From G963664935 sp963664935 (lineage in GTDB: Bacteria; Pseudomonadota; Gammaproteobacteria; Methylococcales; G963664935), in assembly GCA_963664935.2 (NCBI GenBank), contig CAXXSE010000002.1, forward strand, positions 248,001 to 312,000: a stretch of DNA of 64,000 bases. Reading direction: 5' to 3'. The notes below the pieces were generated by a model, which ran no database searches, had not been told where the DNA came from, and worked only from the letters and a program-made list of their open reading frames with translations. Positions within the stretch are counted from its first letter, which is position 1. Each line of letters begins with the position of its first letter. The translations under genes and the position numbers were made by a program. Below are positions 39,225 to 48,151 of the stretch, piece after piece.

Positions 39225-40030
39225 AAAAAAAGGGGACAGATTTATTTATGAACTATACTTCTGGCAAGTGAAATTATTTATAGGAAGTTGGTATGCCTAG
39301 AGTCGGGCGTGTGGTGTTACCTAATTACCCGCATCATATAGTGCAAAGGGGACACAATCGGCAAGTTGTTTTTGCAGTGGACTCGGATTTTGAATATTAT
39401 TTGGAAACCTTGTCACAATGGCGTGAGGTTTATGGCATTCGCGTGTACGCTTGGTGTCTTATGACGAACCCTATCCATTTGGTTGTTGAACCACCTGAAG
39501 AAATGGCCTTACTGGGACAACTCATGAAACGGCTTTCTGGTCGGCAAACGCGCTATGTGAATAGATTAGATAGACGGAGTGGAACGCTGTGGGAGAGTCG
39601 CTACAAATCCAGCCCGATCCAAACGGACGAATACCTTCTAGCGTGTATTCGGTACGTTGAATTGAATCCCGTCCGTGCACAGGTGGTTGCCGATGCTCAG
39701 GATTACCGATGGTCGAGTTACCAAGCACGAATGAAGGGGCATGAGCGAGTAATGGCTGATTTTGATCCGTGTTATCTTGCTTTAGGGGAGAGTACGGAAG
39801 AGCGACAAATACGCTATCGAGAATATTTACAAAGCGCGATTCCCGATGGCGAATGGGCGTTCATTCAAGAAGCAGTAGCGAGAGGCCAACTCACGGGGAA
39901 TGGTCGCTATATAGAAGAGGTTGAAAAAATAATTGGTCGGCGGATAGAACATCGACGACCGGGTAGGCCTAAGACCAAACAGAACGGAAATAGGTCAATC
40001 TGATATAAATAAATCTGTCCCCCTTTTTTA
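39225..40030 (+). mobile_element. RAYT element with flanking inverted repeats
   Basis: AAAAAAGGGGACAGATTTAT at 39225 and its inverse (AAATCTGTCCCCCTTTTTT, 40010-40028) bracket the RAYT gene. Solo copies of the right end stand at 13536-13560, and a degenerate one lies at 51210-51230. Confidence 0.8.
39293..40003 (+). CDS. REP-associated tyrosine transposase (RAYT), HUH motif altered
   Basis: The product is 236 aa of the Y1 (IS200-like) transposase family: NYPHHIVQRGHNRQVVF at the front, LMKRLSGRQTRYVNRLDRRSGTLWESRYKSS with the region of the catalytic Tyr, and CIRYVELNPVRAQVV. The HUH motif, usually NH-hydrophobic-H, reads MTNPIHLVVEP, with Pro for the first metal-binding His (CCT for CAT). 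Such proteins nick and move REP sequences. The change suggests that this copy is inactive. The end is RPGRPK plus a basic tail. It is directly followed by its repeat and a HigA antitoxin gene. Confidence 0.9.
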   Translation: MPRVGRVVLPNYPHHIVQRGHNRQVVFAVDSDFEYYLETLSQWREVYGIRVYAWCLMTNPIHLVVEPPEEMALLGQLMKRLSGRQTRYVNRLDRRSGTLWESRYKSSPIQTDEYLLACIRYVELNPVRAQVVADAQDYRWSSYQARMKGHERVMADFDPCYLALGESTEERQIRYREYLQSAIPDGEWAFIQEAVARGQLTGNGRYIEEVEKIIGRRIEHRRPGRPKTKQNGNRSI

Positions 40031-40047
40031 ATATCGGAGGTATCAAT

Positions 40048-40398
40048 ATGATTCCATCCAATAGAAAAGCTACGCACCCTGGTACCATTCTGCTGAAGGA
40101 ATTCCTTGAGCCTATGGAGCTTACACAAAAGGCGCTAGCAATTCACATAGGCATTCCAGTGCAAAGAATTAATGAAGTTGTCAGGGGTAAGAGAGGGGTA
40201 TCTCCCGATACTGCATGGTTGCTTTCAGAGGCTTTCAGCACATCACCAGAGTTCTGGCTTAATCTTCAGGCGACTCATGATTTGTCGTTACACAAACCAA
40301 CGACCCATATCCAATCATTAGTGGCATTTGGCGCAAAACCCATGCAAATGTTGTGTCAAGTTAAATCCAGGACTTTGGGATTGGAAAGGAAGCCATGA
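40048..40398 (+). CDS. higA: HigA-type antitoxin, orphan
   Basis: The product is 116 aa with a strong ribosome site (CGGAGG) before ATG 40048. The sequence HPGTILLKEFLEPMELTQKA then VQRINEVVRGKRGVSPDTAW is the XRE helix-turn-helix of HigA proteins, and SPEFWLNLQATHDLSLHK follows. HigB toxin genes lie just upstream of higA; here a RAYT element stands in that place and no HigB was found. The last 20 residues (MQMLCQVKSRTLGLERKP) are not family-like, so the 3' end may be altered. It may still bind DNA. Confidence 0.85.
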   Translation: MIPSNRKATHPGTILLKEFLEPMELTQKALAIHIGIPVQRINEVVRGKRGVSPDTAWLLSEAFSTSPEFWLNLQATHDLSLHKPTTHIQSLVAFGAKPMQMLCQVKSRTLGLERKP

Positions 40399-40429
40399 AA
40401 TTAGTCATTGTTACCCAACCCTATATGTC

Positions 40430-40510
40430 AATATGTCAGGCTAGTTGTCGTTTTTTGTTTTTTCCCATGGGGGAAAAACAAAAAGCGACAACTAGCCTGA
40501 CATATAGGGG
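40430..40510. repeat. Large palindrome C, centre CCCATGGG
   Basis: TATGTCAGGCTAGTTGTCG, then a T-rich run to CCC, is followed by the near-exact inverse (GGGAAAAACAAAAAGCGACA, then ACTAGCCTGACATA). The right half, including the centre, occurs again at 57030-57077. It could form a long RNA or DNA hairpin and lies between higA and the end of recJ. Confidence 0.75.
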
Positions 40511-40566
40511 AACAAAAATGGTCTTTTATTTTAGCTTGATATTTCCTCTTTTATTGCTGATTTTCA

Positions 40567-42318
40567 TCAGCCCGGTTCTAACCCCCTATCGGAAACATCC
40601 TCAATATTCTCGATCATCAACTGCAGTGTACGCGAATTCCTGTACTCATTGACATCGAGACGATACGCAACTTTCACAAACCGGCACCGCAACCAGCTTT
40701 CAGGCTGTTCGATATAGAAAGCGATCGCATCGATCAAATTGTTTTTTGACGATTTCAATAGCAGCTTTAGATGTTTTTCTTTGAGGATTCTGGTTTGGAT
40801 AACTTCGAAATCTCCTTCGAACAAGGGTTCTGGGAACCCCTGCCCCCACGGCCCCGCTTTGCGTAAAGTTTGGGCGAAGTCCAAGGCAATAAACTCATCG
40901 TCTAAAACACCATCCGTATACACATTCTGAAAACGATCAATACCATTCAAATGAATATTGACAACCTCATCGAACGCTTGAGTGAATGCTGGATAATCGG
41001 CTGTGTCGAGTGTTAACCCGGCAGCCATCGCATGACCGCCGAAAGTTTTCATCAAATCAGGGTGCTTGGCGGCGATATCGCACAATACGTCGCGGATATG
41101 AACCCCGGAAATAGAGCGGGCGGACCCCTTGACTTGGGCTCCGTTAGCCGGAGCGAATGCTACCACCGGTCTATGGAAACGTTCTTTAATTCTTGCCGCG
41201 AGTATTCCGATAATCCCTTGATGCCAGCCCTTTTCAAACAAACAAATTCCGGAAACGGACGCCATATCGGCGCCAAATTCCATCTTGTCGATTAACCCGA
41301 ATGCTTCGATTTTCATCCGGTCTTCGATTTCACGGCGTTCACCATTGAGCTGATCGAGTTTAAATGCGTACCGTTCCGCTACTTCGGTATCGTCCGCCAT
41401 CAGGCATTCGATTCCCAAGCTCATATCCTCCAATCGGCCTGCGGCATTGAGACGCGGCGCCACGGCAAAAGCAAAGTCGGACGACACTATATTTTCAGCC
41501 GGGCGCTTAGCGATTTTTAACATCGCCAAAATGCCTGGGTGGGTATGATTCGCACGAATTCGTTGAAGGCCTTGCTGTACTAAAATCCGATTGATGCGAT
41601 CCAGTGGCACCAGGTCCGCAACCGTTCCCAGTGCGACGAAGTCAAGCAATTGCGCAAGGTTCGGTTGTTTTATTTTGGCTTGGCGAAACCACTCCATCTC
41701 CCGCAATCGCATTCTCAAAGCCATCAGCACATAAAACATAACACCGACACCCGAGATTGATTTGCTGGGGAATTCATCTTCCGGTAAATTTGGATTAACG
41801 ATGGCATCCGCTTCCGGTAAAGTATCGCCAGGCAAATGATGGTCGGTGATCAAAACTTTCCACCCAAGCTTTCGCGCCGCATCGACACCTTCCAGATTGG
41901 CGATGCCATTGTCGACAGTCACCAGAATTTCCGGATTTTCCCCCCGAGCCACCTCCACGAGTTCAGGAGTTAAGCCATATCCGAATTCAAATCGATTGGG
42001 TACGATATAGGAAAGATTGCTTAGACCCAACAATCGCAACCCCAGTATGGCCACCGCACAACCGGTAGCCCCATCGGCGTCAAAATCGGCGACAACAAGG
42101 ATTTTCCGTTGATTGATCACCGCATCCGCAAGAATCGTAACCATTTCTTCCATCCCCGATAACAGCCACGGTGAAGGAAGTTTTGAAAGGGAATAATCCA
42201 GATCTTCGGTCGCACGAATATCTCGCGCCAAATAAACGCGTTGTAGTATCGGGTGGAGATCGTGGAGGTTATGGTCGATCTGGATATCAAGCGGCCGCCG
42301 GACAATATTCTTTTTCAC
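40567..42318 (-). CDS. recJ: Single-stranded-DNA exonuclease RecJ
   Basis: The product is 583 aa, normal length for RecJ. The DHH phosphoesterase motifs are present: VADFDADGATGCAVAIL, VTVDNGIANLEGV and ITDHHLPGDTLPEADAIVNP, then GVGVMFYVLMALR. The DHHA1 domain has RSISGVHIRDVL and GGHAMAAGLTL, and the OB-like end has QTLRKAGPWGQGFPEPLFEG. RecJ digests 5'-ended single strands in recombination and base-excision repair and needs Mn or Mg. It follows thrC on the same strand with 26 bp between, a space that holds a half end of MITE-like element B. The gene is intact. Confidence 0.95.
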   Translation of the reverse strand: MKKNIVRRPLDIQIDHNLHDLHPILQRVYLARDIRATEDLDYSLSKLPSPWLLSGMEEMVTILADAVINQRKILVVADFDADGATGCAVAILGLRLLGLSNLSYIVPNRFEFGYGLTPELVEVARGENPEILVTVDNGIANLEGVDAARKLGWKVLITDHHLPGDTLPEADAIVNPNLPEDEFPSKSISGVGVMFYVLMALRMRLREMEWFRQAKIKQPNLAQLLDFVALGTVADLVPLDRINRILVQQGLQRIRANHTHPGILAMLKIAKRPAENIVSSDFAFAVAPRLNAAGRLEDMSLGIECLMADDTEVAERYAFKLDQLNGERREIEDRMKIEAFGLIDKMEFGADMASVSGICLFEKGWHQGIIGILAARIKERFHRPVVAFAPANGAQVKGSARSISGVHIRDVLCDIAAKHPDLMKTFGGHAMAAGLTLDTADYPAFTQAFDEVVNIHLNGIDRFQNVYTDGVLDDEFIALDFAQTLRKAGPWGQGFPEPLFEGDFEVIQTRILKEKHLKLLLKSSKNNLIDAIAFYIEQPESWLRCRFVKVAYRLDVNEYRNSRTLQLMIENIEDVSDRGLEPG

Positions 42319-42344
42319 CTAGGAGGCTGTCCGCACAGGAGAGA

Positions 42345-43436
42345 TTACAACGCTTCCAGAATCGTGGATTCAACCGATGCCAATGTTGCATCAACGGTCA
42401 CCGGTTGTAGATCACACTGATCGATCGCGGTATCGGGATCTTTTAGACCATTCCCGGTCAATGTACATACGATCCGGCTTCCTTCCGGAATTTTCCCGGA
42501 TTGAACGTCGTGTAATGCTCCCGCCAACGATGCCGCGGACGCCGGTTCGCAAAATATACCTTCATTCCCGGCAAGCATACTTTGCGCGCGAAGAATCTCT
42601 TCGTCACTGAAACAATCGAACCAGCCCCCCGATTGTTTCTTTGCTCTCCAGGCTTGATCCCAAGATTGAGGATGACCGATGCGAATAGCGGAAGCCACCG
42701 TTTCAGGACAATCAATCATTTCTCCCTTAATAAAAGGCGCTGCACCGTCGGCTTGATAGCCACACATAACCGGCCGTTTGTCGACAACCGCTTTATGGTC
42801 CGCCGTTGCCGAAGCGTATTCCGTATAGCCTTTCCAGTAAGCCGTGATATTACCCGCATTGCCGACCGGCAGACAATGATAGTCAGGTACAAACCCTAGC
42901 GCGTCAATGATTTCAAAAGCTGCTGTCTTTTGCCCTTCGATCCGATATGGATTGATCGAATTGACTATGGTCACCGGTGCTGTTTCGGCAACCTCTTTCA
43001 CTAAACGCATGCCAGCGTCAAAATTATCCTTGATTTGTATGATAACCGCCCCATACATCATGGTTTGAGCCAGCTTTCCCAAAGCAATCTTTCCCTCGGG
43101 AATCAATACAAAGGCTTTAATTCCCGCACGAACCGCATAGGCCGCGGCGGAGGCGGATGTATTACCGGTTGATGCGCAAATGATCGCTCGACTGCCATTC
43201 TCCACAGCTTTGGTAACCGCCATGGTCATACCCCGATCCTTAAACGATCCGGTAGGGTTTAAGCCTTCGTACTTAACATAGATTTCGATATCCCTGGCGA
43301 TTAATTTTGGAATATTTTCGAGTTTTATCAGGGGCGTATTGCCCTCCCCCAAACTCACTATCTCAATTTGATCGCTGACCGGCAAGCGACTTCGATAACG
43401 TTCGATCAGACCGGTATATCGTGCTCCAAATGACAT
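42345..43436 (-). CDS. thrC: Threonine synthase
   Basis: The product is 363 aa. The PLP-binding lysine lies in NPTGSFKDRGMTMAV, and substrate loops are seen in CASTGNTSASAAAYAVRAG and LPVGNAGNITAYWKGY. It turns O-phosphohomoserine into threonine, the last step of the pathway. The length and the ending fit the short class of bacterial enzymes. It follows hom with 30 bp between on the same strand, so the two form one operon. No lesion is seen. The start ATG 43436 is the only good one near the family start (MSFGARYTGLIERYR). Confidence 0.95.
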   Translation of the reverse strand: MSFGARYTGLIERYRSRLPVSDQIEIVSLGEGNTPLIKLENIPKLIARDIEIYVKYEGLNPTGSFKDRGMTMAVTKAVENGSRAIICASTGNTSASAAAYAVRAGIKAFVLIPEGKIALGKLAQTMMYGAVIIQIKDNFDAGMRLVKEVAETAPVTIVNSINPYRIEGQKTAAFEIIDALGFVPDYHCLPVGNAGNITAYWKGYTEYASATADHKAVVDKRPVMCGYQADGAAPFIKGEMIDCPETVASAIRIGHPQSWDQAWRAKKQSGGWFDCFSDEEILRAQSMLAGNEGIFCEPASAASLAGALHDVQSGKIPEGSRIVCTLTGNGLKDPDTAIDQCDLQPVTVDATLASVESTILEAL

Positions 43437-43466
43437 GTTGGCAACTATCTCTAGTATTTAAAAAAT

Positions 43467-44777
43467 TCAATCCAGGGTTTCGAGACGAATTCGAGTAATC
43501 GAGCCTTTTACCCTATCAAGCGCTCCAATTTCCCCTATCGCGGCATTCATTTCTTTTTCAAGAACCCTATGGGTCAACATAATCACTGGAATCTGACTTT
43601 CCCCTTCCAAGGGCTCTTTTTGGATGACGGCTTCGATACTGATGTTATGGCGGGCTAAAATACCCGTAACATCCGCTAAGGCCCCAGGCTTATCTTCCGC
43701 ATTTAAACGAATATAATAAGGCGTTATGATCTCTTCGATATTAACGATCGGTATATCGGACAGTGAATCCGCCTGAAATGCCAGGTGGGGAACCCGGTTT
43801 TCCGGATCGGAGGTTAGTGTACGCACAACATCAACGATATCCGCCACAACCGCCGAAGCAGTGGGTTCAGCCCCGGCGCCCGCACCGTAATACAGTGTCG
43901 AGCCCACCGCATCCCCCTTGACAACAATGGCATTCATGACACCATCGACATTAGCAAGAAGACGACGCTCGGGAATCAAACAAGGGTGTACTCTCAGTTC
44001 TATGCCCTTCCGGTTTTTTCGAGCAATGCCTAAATGTTTGATACGATAACCCAACTCCTCCGCATAGGCTACGTCCGCACGGGTAATTTGGCCGATACCT
44101 TCGGTATAAGCCTTTTCAAATTGGAGGGGAATCCCGAATCCAATCGACGCTAGAATGGTTAATTTATGCGCGGCATCAATACCTTCCACATCAAAGGTCG
44201 GATCGGCTTCGGCATAGCCCAATGCTTGCGCCTCGGCTAATACATCGGCGAAATCCCTGCCCTTATCCCGCATTTCGGTCAAAATAAAATTGCCGGTACC
44301 ATTGATTATTCCCGCCAGCCATTCGACCCGATTGCCGCTCAATCCTTCCCGTAACACTTTGATAATAGGAATTCCTCCAGCTACGGCAGCCTCAAAAGCA
44401 ACCATGACACCCCTTTCCCGCGCTAAAGAAAACACTTCATTTCCATGCAGCGCAATCAATGCCTTATTGGCGGTCACAACGTGTTTTCCATTGGCTATGG
44501 CTTGAAGAACCAATTCTTTGGCGATGGTCTCACCACCAATAAGCTCGACCACGATCTCAATTCCACTGTCATTAACGATTTCGAAGGGATCGGTGGAAAG
44601 CTCAATATTGTTGGTATCGCATATTCTTTCCACGGAAAGATCACGGGCGGACGCCCTTACAACCGAGATTTCGCGCCCGGCTCTTCTGGCAATTTCGCCT
44701 GAGTTTCTCCGTAATACGTTAACGGTTCCTCCACCAACGGTTCCCAGACCTAGCACACCAACTTTTACCGGATCCAA
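43467..44777 (-). CDS. hom: Homoserine dehydrogenase
   Basis: The product is 436 aa if it starts at TTG 44777, which lies 5 bp after GAGGAG and gives MDPVKVGVLGLGTVGGGTV, the usual family start. The open frame goes back to 44876, but that part is not family-like. The Rossmann motif is followed by the catalytic domain (INGTGNFILTEM, ADPTFDVEGIDAAHKL) and a C-terminal ACT domain (LADVTGILARHNISIEAVIQ), where threonine inhibits. It reduces aspartate semialdehyde to homoserine. It precedes thrC in the operon, with alaC 31 bp upstream. Confidence 0.95.
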   Translation of the reverse strand: MDPVKVGVLGLGTVGGGTVNVLRRNSGEIARRAGREISVVRASARDLSVERICDTNNIELSTDPFEIVNDSGIEIVVELIGGETIAKELVLQAIANGKHVVTANKALIALHGNEVFSLARERGVMVAFEAAVAGGIPIIKVLREGLSGNRVEWLAGIINGTGNFILTEMRDKGRDFADVLAEAQALGYAEADPTFDVEGIDAAHKLTILASIGFGIPLQFEKAYTEGIGQITRADVAYAEELGYRIKHLGIARKNRKGIELRVHPCLIPERRLLANVDGVMNAIVVKGDAVGSTLYYGAGAGAEPTASAVVADIVDVVRTLTSDPENRVPHLAFQADSLSDIPIVNIEEIITPYYIRLNAEDKPGALADVTGILARHNISIEAVIQKEPLEGESQIPVIMLTHRVLEKEMNAAIGEIGALDRVKGSITRIRLETLD

Positions 44778-44808
44778 ACTTTGCTCCTCAACTTTTAAAT
44801 CGGAATGA

Positions 44809-45993
44809 TTATACAGCGTTGTCAATTCTGAACATATCACGAATGCCCCGAATCGCCTGTCGTGTCCGATGTTCATTTTCGATCAGGCTGAAACGTACAT
44901 GATCATCTCCATATTGGCCGAAACCAACACCGGGGGAAACAGCTACTTTTGCCTCCAGCAATAGTTTTTTGGAAAACTCCAAAGATCCCAAATGACGGTA
45001 CTGGTCCGGAATACGCGCCCAGACAAACATGGTAGCTTTCGGCCTCGGAACATCCCAGCCGATGGCCGAAAGACTATCGCACAAGGTATTTCGACGTTTG
45101 CGATAGGTTTCACAAATTTCTTTAACACAGTCCTGAGGACCTTCTAAAGCGGTGATAGCCGCGACCTGAATCGGCGTAAACATGCCGTAATCTAAATAGG
45201 ATTTTATTCGCGCTAAAGCGCTGACCAGCTCGCGATTGCCTACCATAAACCCAACTCGCCAGCCGGGCATGTTATAGCTTTTCGACAGTGAAAAAAATTC
45301 CGTTGCGACATCAATAGCTCCGGGAACTTCCAAAATTGACGGCGCTTTGTATCCATCAAAGACAATGTCGGCGTAAGCAAGATCATGCACCGCCCATATT
45401 TTATATTCGCGGGCAATGTCGATGACCTTCTCAAAAAAATCCAATTCGACACATTGAGTCGTGGGATTGGCGGGGAAATTAAGCACCAACATTTTTGGCC
45501 GTGGCCATGAATTCTTGATCGATTTTTCCAACTCCACGAAAAAGTCGATATCCGGAACCAAAGGTACATGGCGAATATCGGCGCCGGCGATCACCATCCC
45601 ATAGGGGTGTATAGGATAGGCGGGGTTTGGCACCAATACAGCGTCTCCAGGACCCGCCGTAGCCAAAGCAAGATGAGCGATCCCTTCTTTGGAGCCTATG
45701 GTCACAATCGCCTCGGAATCGGGATCGAGATCGATGGAGTAACGCTTATCGTACCAGTTGCAAATCGCTTTTCTTAATCGAGGAATACCCTTGGAAACCG
45801 AATAACGGTGGGTATTTTCGCGTTGAGCAACTTCCACTAATTTATCAACGATATGTTTGGGTGTCGGTTGGTCCGGATTCCCCATTCCGAAATCGATGAT
45901 ATCTTCCCCTTTAGCACGCGCTTTTGCTTTTATATCATTAACGATATTGAAAACGTATGGCGGTAGTCTTTTTATTCTTTGAAATTCTTCCAC
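44809..45993 (-). CDS. alaC: Alanine-synthesising aminotransferase AlaC
   Basis: The PLP lysine is in FFSLSKSYNMPGWRVGF, with NFPANPTTQCV and AVHDLAYADIVFDGYK before it, the class I aminotransferase pattern of the AlaC group. It makes alanine from pyruvate and glutamate. GTG 45993 gives MEEFQRIKRLPPYVFNIV, in line with the family; an upstream ATG at 46035 adds 14 odd residues. There is no good ribosome site at either. The gene is the head of the alaC-hom-thrC-recJ block, an order I know from other gammaproteobacteria. It is intact. Confidence 0.93.
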   Translation of the reverse strand: MEEFQRIKRLPPYVFNIVNDIKAKARAKGEDIIDFGMGNPDQPTPKHIVDKLVEVAQRENTHRYSVSKGIPRLRKAICNWYDKRYSIDLDPDSEAIVTIGSKEGIAHLALATAGPGDAVLVPNPAYPIHPYGMVIAGADIRHVPLVPDIDFFVELEKSIKNSWPRPKMLVLNFPANPTTQCVELDFFEKVIDIAREYKIWAVHDLAYADIVFDGYKAPSILEVPGAIDVATEFFSLSKSYNMPGWRVGFMVGNRELVSALARIKSYLDYGMFTPIQVAAITALEGPQDCVKEICETYRKRRNTLCDSLSAIGWDVPRPKATMFVWARIPDQYRHLGSLEFSKKLLLEAKVAVSPGVGFGQYGDDHVRFSLIENEHRTRQAIRGIRDMFRIDNAV

Positions 45994-46206
45994 TAACAAT
46001 CGACAAATTAATATAACCATCCAGCCAACCTTCATCGCGGCAGCTTAACCGATTAGCTTACTGAGACGACGCGGCGCTGTCAACCACTGTATGGATTTTC
46101 GAGCTTTTCCGTCGAATACTAACTATAAATGCTTGAATTAGGATGCTAAGATGTCATTTATGGTAAACATGTGTCGTCTCAAAAAGTTGAGATCATTATC
46201 TTCGTC

Positions 46207-46443
46207 AGGTGGCTGTCCGAGAATTGCGATCGTCGCGAGGGCAAGTTTGATTGAGTCAGATTTTCCGATCATTTGAGGCGAATAGCAGGGCTATTTAACG
46301 ACAAATCCGCCCGGAGCGGATTTGGATCGCTGAAAGTGGCCCCGAAGGGGTGAAATATAGGGACGTATTTCATCAAAATGATCGGAAAATTTGGCCAATC
46401 AGGCTTGTCCAGCAGATCAGTCCATTCTCGGACAGTCTCCTAG
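46207..46443. repeat. MITE-like element B, copy 2
   Basis: AGGTGGCTGTCCGAGAATTG at the left and its partner ATTCTCGGACAGTCTCCTA at the right frame a non-coding 237 bp. The interior shares GGGGTGAAATA(C/T)A and GTATTTCATC with copy 1 at 10626. It stands between alaC and the PilZ gene, which run away from each other, so it may carry or disturb both promoters. Confidence 0.8.
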
Positions 46444-46461
46444 CACATTTACGACTAGAAA

Positions 46462-46761
46462 ATGCTTAAGTATACAGAAAAACGCGATTTCATCCGCATG
46501 GATACGGACTGTAAAATGATATTTAAATTCGTAGATTCAGATCGACAACATATTGGTACGTGTGTCAATCTGAGTGGAGCGGGTATTTTTTTTAAATCTG
46601 AAACGCAAATTACACAAGGGAAAGCTATAGAAATTACGATTCAGCCTGAAAATAACATTACACCGCCATTAAATGCTTTTGTCGAGATTCTTCGAGTATC
46701 CGAGGATAAAAGTGGTGTTTATGAAATAGCAGGATCCATTAAAGGGATTAAAGGCGCTTGA
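46462..46761 (+). CDS. PilZ-domain protein
   Basis: The product is 99 aa and is made of one PilZ domain. The cyclic-di-GMP motifs are seen: EKRDFIRM (RxxxR, residues 8-12) and NLSGAGIFF (N/DxSxxG). It would bind c-di-GMP and act as a small adaptor in motility or surface behaviour. ATG 46462 follows MITE-like element B by 18 bp, and no ribosome site is evident. A palindrome 43 bp past the stop may end the transcript. It is short but complete for a stand-alone PilZ. Confidence 0.9.
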   Translation: MLKYTEKRDFIRMDTDCKMIFKFVDSDRQHIGTCVNLSGAGIFFKSETQITQGKAIEITIQPENNITPPLNAFVEILRVSEDKSGVYEIAGSIKGIKGA

Positions 46762-46804
46762 ATCGCCAAGATGGCGAGAAACTTAATCGACTTTCTAAAA
46801 CGCA

Positions 46805-46826
46805 GGTTGGAATTTAAATTCCAACC
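46805..46826. terminator. Perfect palindrome after the PilZ gene
   Basis: GGTTGGAATTT is followed by its complement, a 22-bp perfect inverted repeat. It may act as a terminator for the PilZ transcript or as a binding site. There is no T-tract right after it. Confidence 0.4.
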
Positions 46827-46945
46827 ACCGACAAGGGTTTTGTTTCGTCGATCCGGAGCTGGCTCCTTCCCCATAATACACCCGCCATTTTACTCTAAAA
46901 TCCCTTACCCCTTTAATCGCTAGCCTTCATTTACCGTTTTACTCA

Positions 46946-47359
46946 ATGTTCACCATAACTAAAGAAGTCTATTTCTGCTATGGCCATCGTCTGATGAACC
47001 ATCCAGGGAAATGCCGCCATATCCACGGACATAGTGTAAAAGCAGCGATCACTGTTAAAGCAAGTCGCTTAGATGACCAAGGGATGGTTTGTGATTTTAG
47101 TGACATCAAGCTGCTCGCGCAAACTTATATTGACGAGCATTTCGACCATAACCTCTTGTTGTATAAGGATGACCCGATCATTCCCTTACTCCAAAGCGCT
47201 GGTGAAAAATATCTGGCTTTGGACCAACACCCTACAGCGGAGACCTTGTCTAAATTGCTGTTTAAACACTTCCAAACACAAGGATTCGATATCTTAAAAG
47301 TTGCGTTATGGGAAACGTCCAGCGCATATGCCTGTTACCAGGAAGAATCTATGGCATAA
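46946..47359 (+). CDS. queD: 6-carboxy-tetrahydropterin synthase (QueD/PTPS family)
   Basis: The product is 137 aa. The zinc ligands are in CYGHRL, and HIHGHSVKA holds the other two His; GKCRHIHGHS has the catalytic Cys. FDHNLLLYKDDP and HPTAETLSKLLF follow the family order, with Glu near the end (LWETSSAYACYQ). QueD acts on dihydroneopterin triphosphate in queuosine synthesis. It stands between PilZ and the DUF1249 gene, with 61 bp to the latter. The frame is intact. The ATG gives the normal N-terminus. Confidence 0.9.
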   Translation: MFTITKEVYFCYGHRLMNHPGKCRHIHGHSVKAAITVKASRLDDQGMVCDFSDIKLLAQTYIDEHFDHNLLLYKDDPIIPLLQSAGEKYLALDQHPTAETLSKLLFKHFQTQGFDILKVALWETSSAYACYQEESMA

Positions 47360-47420
47360 TCTCACTTACGCGGTCCGCTGTGTGTTTACCGAAAAACTAA
47401 AATAATAATATCGCCGAAGC

Positions 47421-47876
47421 ATGCACCAATTTAGTCCTCTAAATAAATCCCACGGTCTTCAGCTGATCTGCGATGCCAATTATGATAGATTGCTACGCCT
47501 TGCGCCCGACTTATTGAAAATGCAAGGACAAAAAACCGCCTCCGTTGGTGGAAAACCGTCTCTTTATATCAGTATAATCGATCGTACCCGCTATACGCTG
47601 ACGATAGAGCTTAGTCATTTTTTTGAACACTCAATGGGCGCATTCAGTGAGCCTGCTTTAAAAATTCGCGCTTATTTAGACATAAAATCGGTCGAGGTGC
47701 TCTGCGATCACTACCGCCCCCAAGTCGAACACGCCTTTCGACGACCGGGTATGCACAGGGAGATCATGGAGTATAAATGGAATCTCAATTACTTCTTGGA
47801 AAAATGGTTAACCCACTGTATTCACCTAGGATACGAGTTTGAGCAAAAGGAAAGTCTGAAAGCCTTGACGGTTTGA
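47421..47876 (+). CDS. DUF1249 protein (YqiB-like)
   Basis: The product is 151 aa. The sequence CDANYDRLLRLAPDLLKM at the front, then YTLTIELSHFF, IRAYLDIKSVEVL and KWNLNYFLEKWLTHCIHLGY are the family marks of DUF1249. The function is not known. In other genomes it lies near nudF or cpdA; here it stands between queD and gshA. A long palindromic element starts 6 bp past its stop. The gene is complete and the composition is like its neighbours. Confidence 0.88.
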   Translation: MHQFSPLNKSHGLQLICDANYDRLLRLAPDLLKMQGQKTASVGGKPSLYISIIDRTRYTLTIELSHFFEHSMGAFSEPALKIRAYLDIKSVEVLCDHYRPQVEHAFRRPGMHREIMEYKWNLNYFLEKWLTHCIHLGYEFEQKESLKALTV

Positions 47877-47881
47877 TTCCC

Positions 47882-48149
47882 AGTACTCCGCCAACATAGG
47901 ATTGATGGATACAGAGCTTCCCAAAGCATTCAAGGCAAGGCGCGGACCGCAGGCGATGGTTGTTCCCTTGTCGAGGGACGCAACGCCGTATTGGACGCTT
48001 TGGGAAGCTCCCTTCGGGCGAGTCGGGAAGCGATCATCCACAGTGTTGCACCTCTTAGCAAGGGAACAACCATTGTCTGCGAGGCGCGCCTTGTGGCTAA
48101 TCACTTCCCGACTCGCTGTATCCATCAATCCTATATTGACGGAGTACTA
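47882..48149. repeat. Long palindromic element D, 268 bp
   Basis: The left arm AGTACTCCGCCAACATAGGA and the right arm (inverse AGTACTCCGTCAATATAGGA) match for about 33 bp at the ends, and again farther in (GGTTGTTCCCTTG/CAAGGGAACAACC), so the arms pair over much of the length. The right end holds GGAG 7 bp before the gshA ATG. A related end stands at 3852. Confidence 0.85.
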
Positions 48150-48151
48150 GC
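48141..48151 (+). promoter_or_regulatory. gshA ribosome-binding site inside element D
   Basis: GGAGTACTAGC directly precedes ATG 48152. GGAG is the only ribosome site and is part of the terminal repeat of palindromic element D, so translation of gshA depends on the element and could be masked when the arms pair. Confidence 0.6.
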
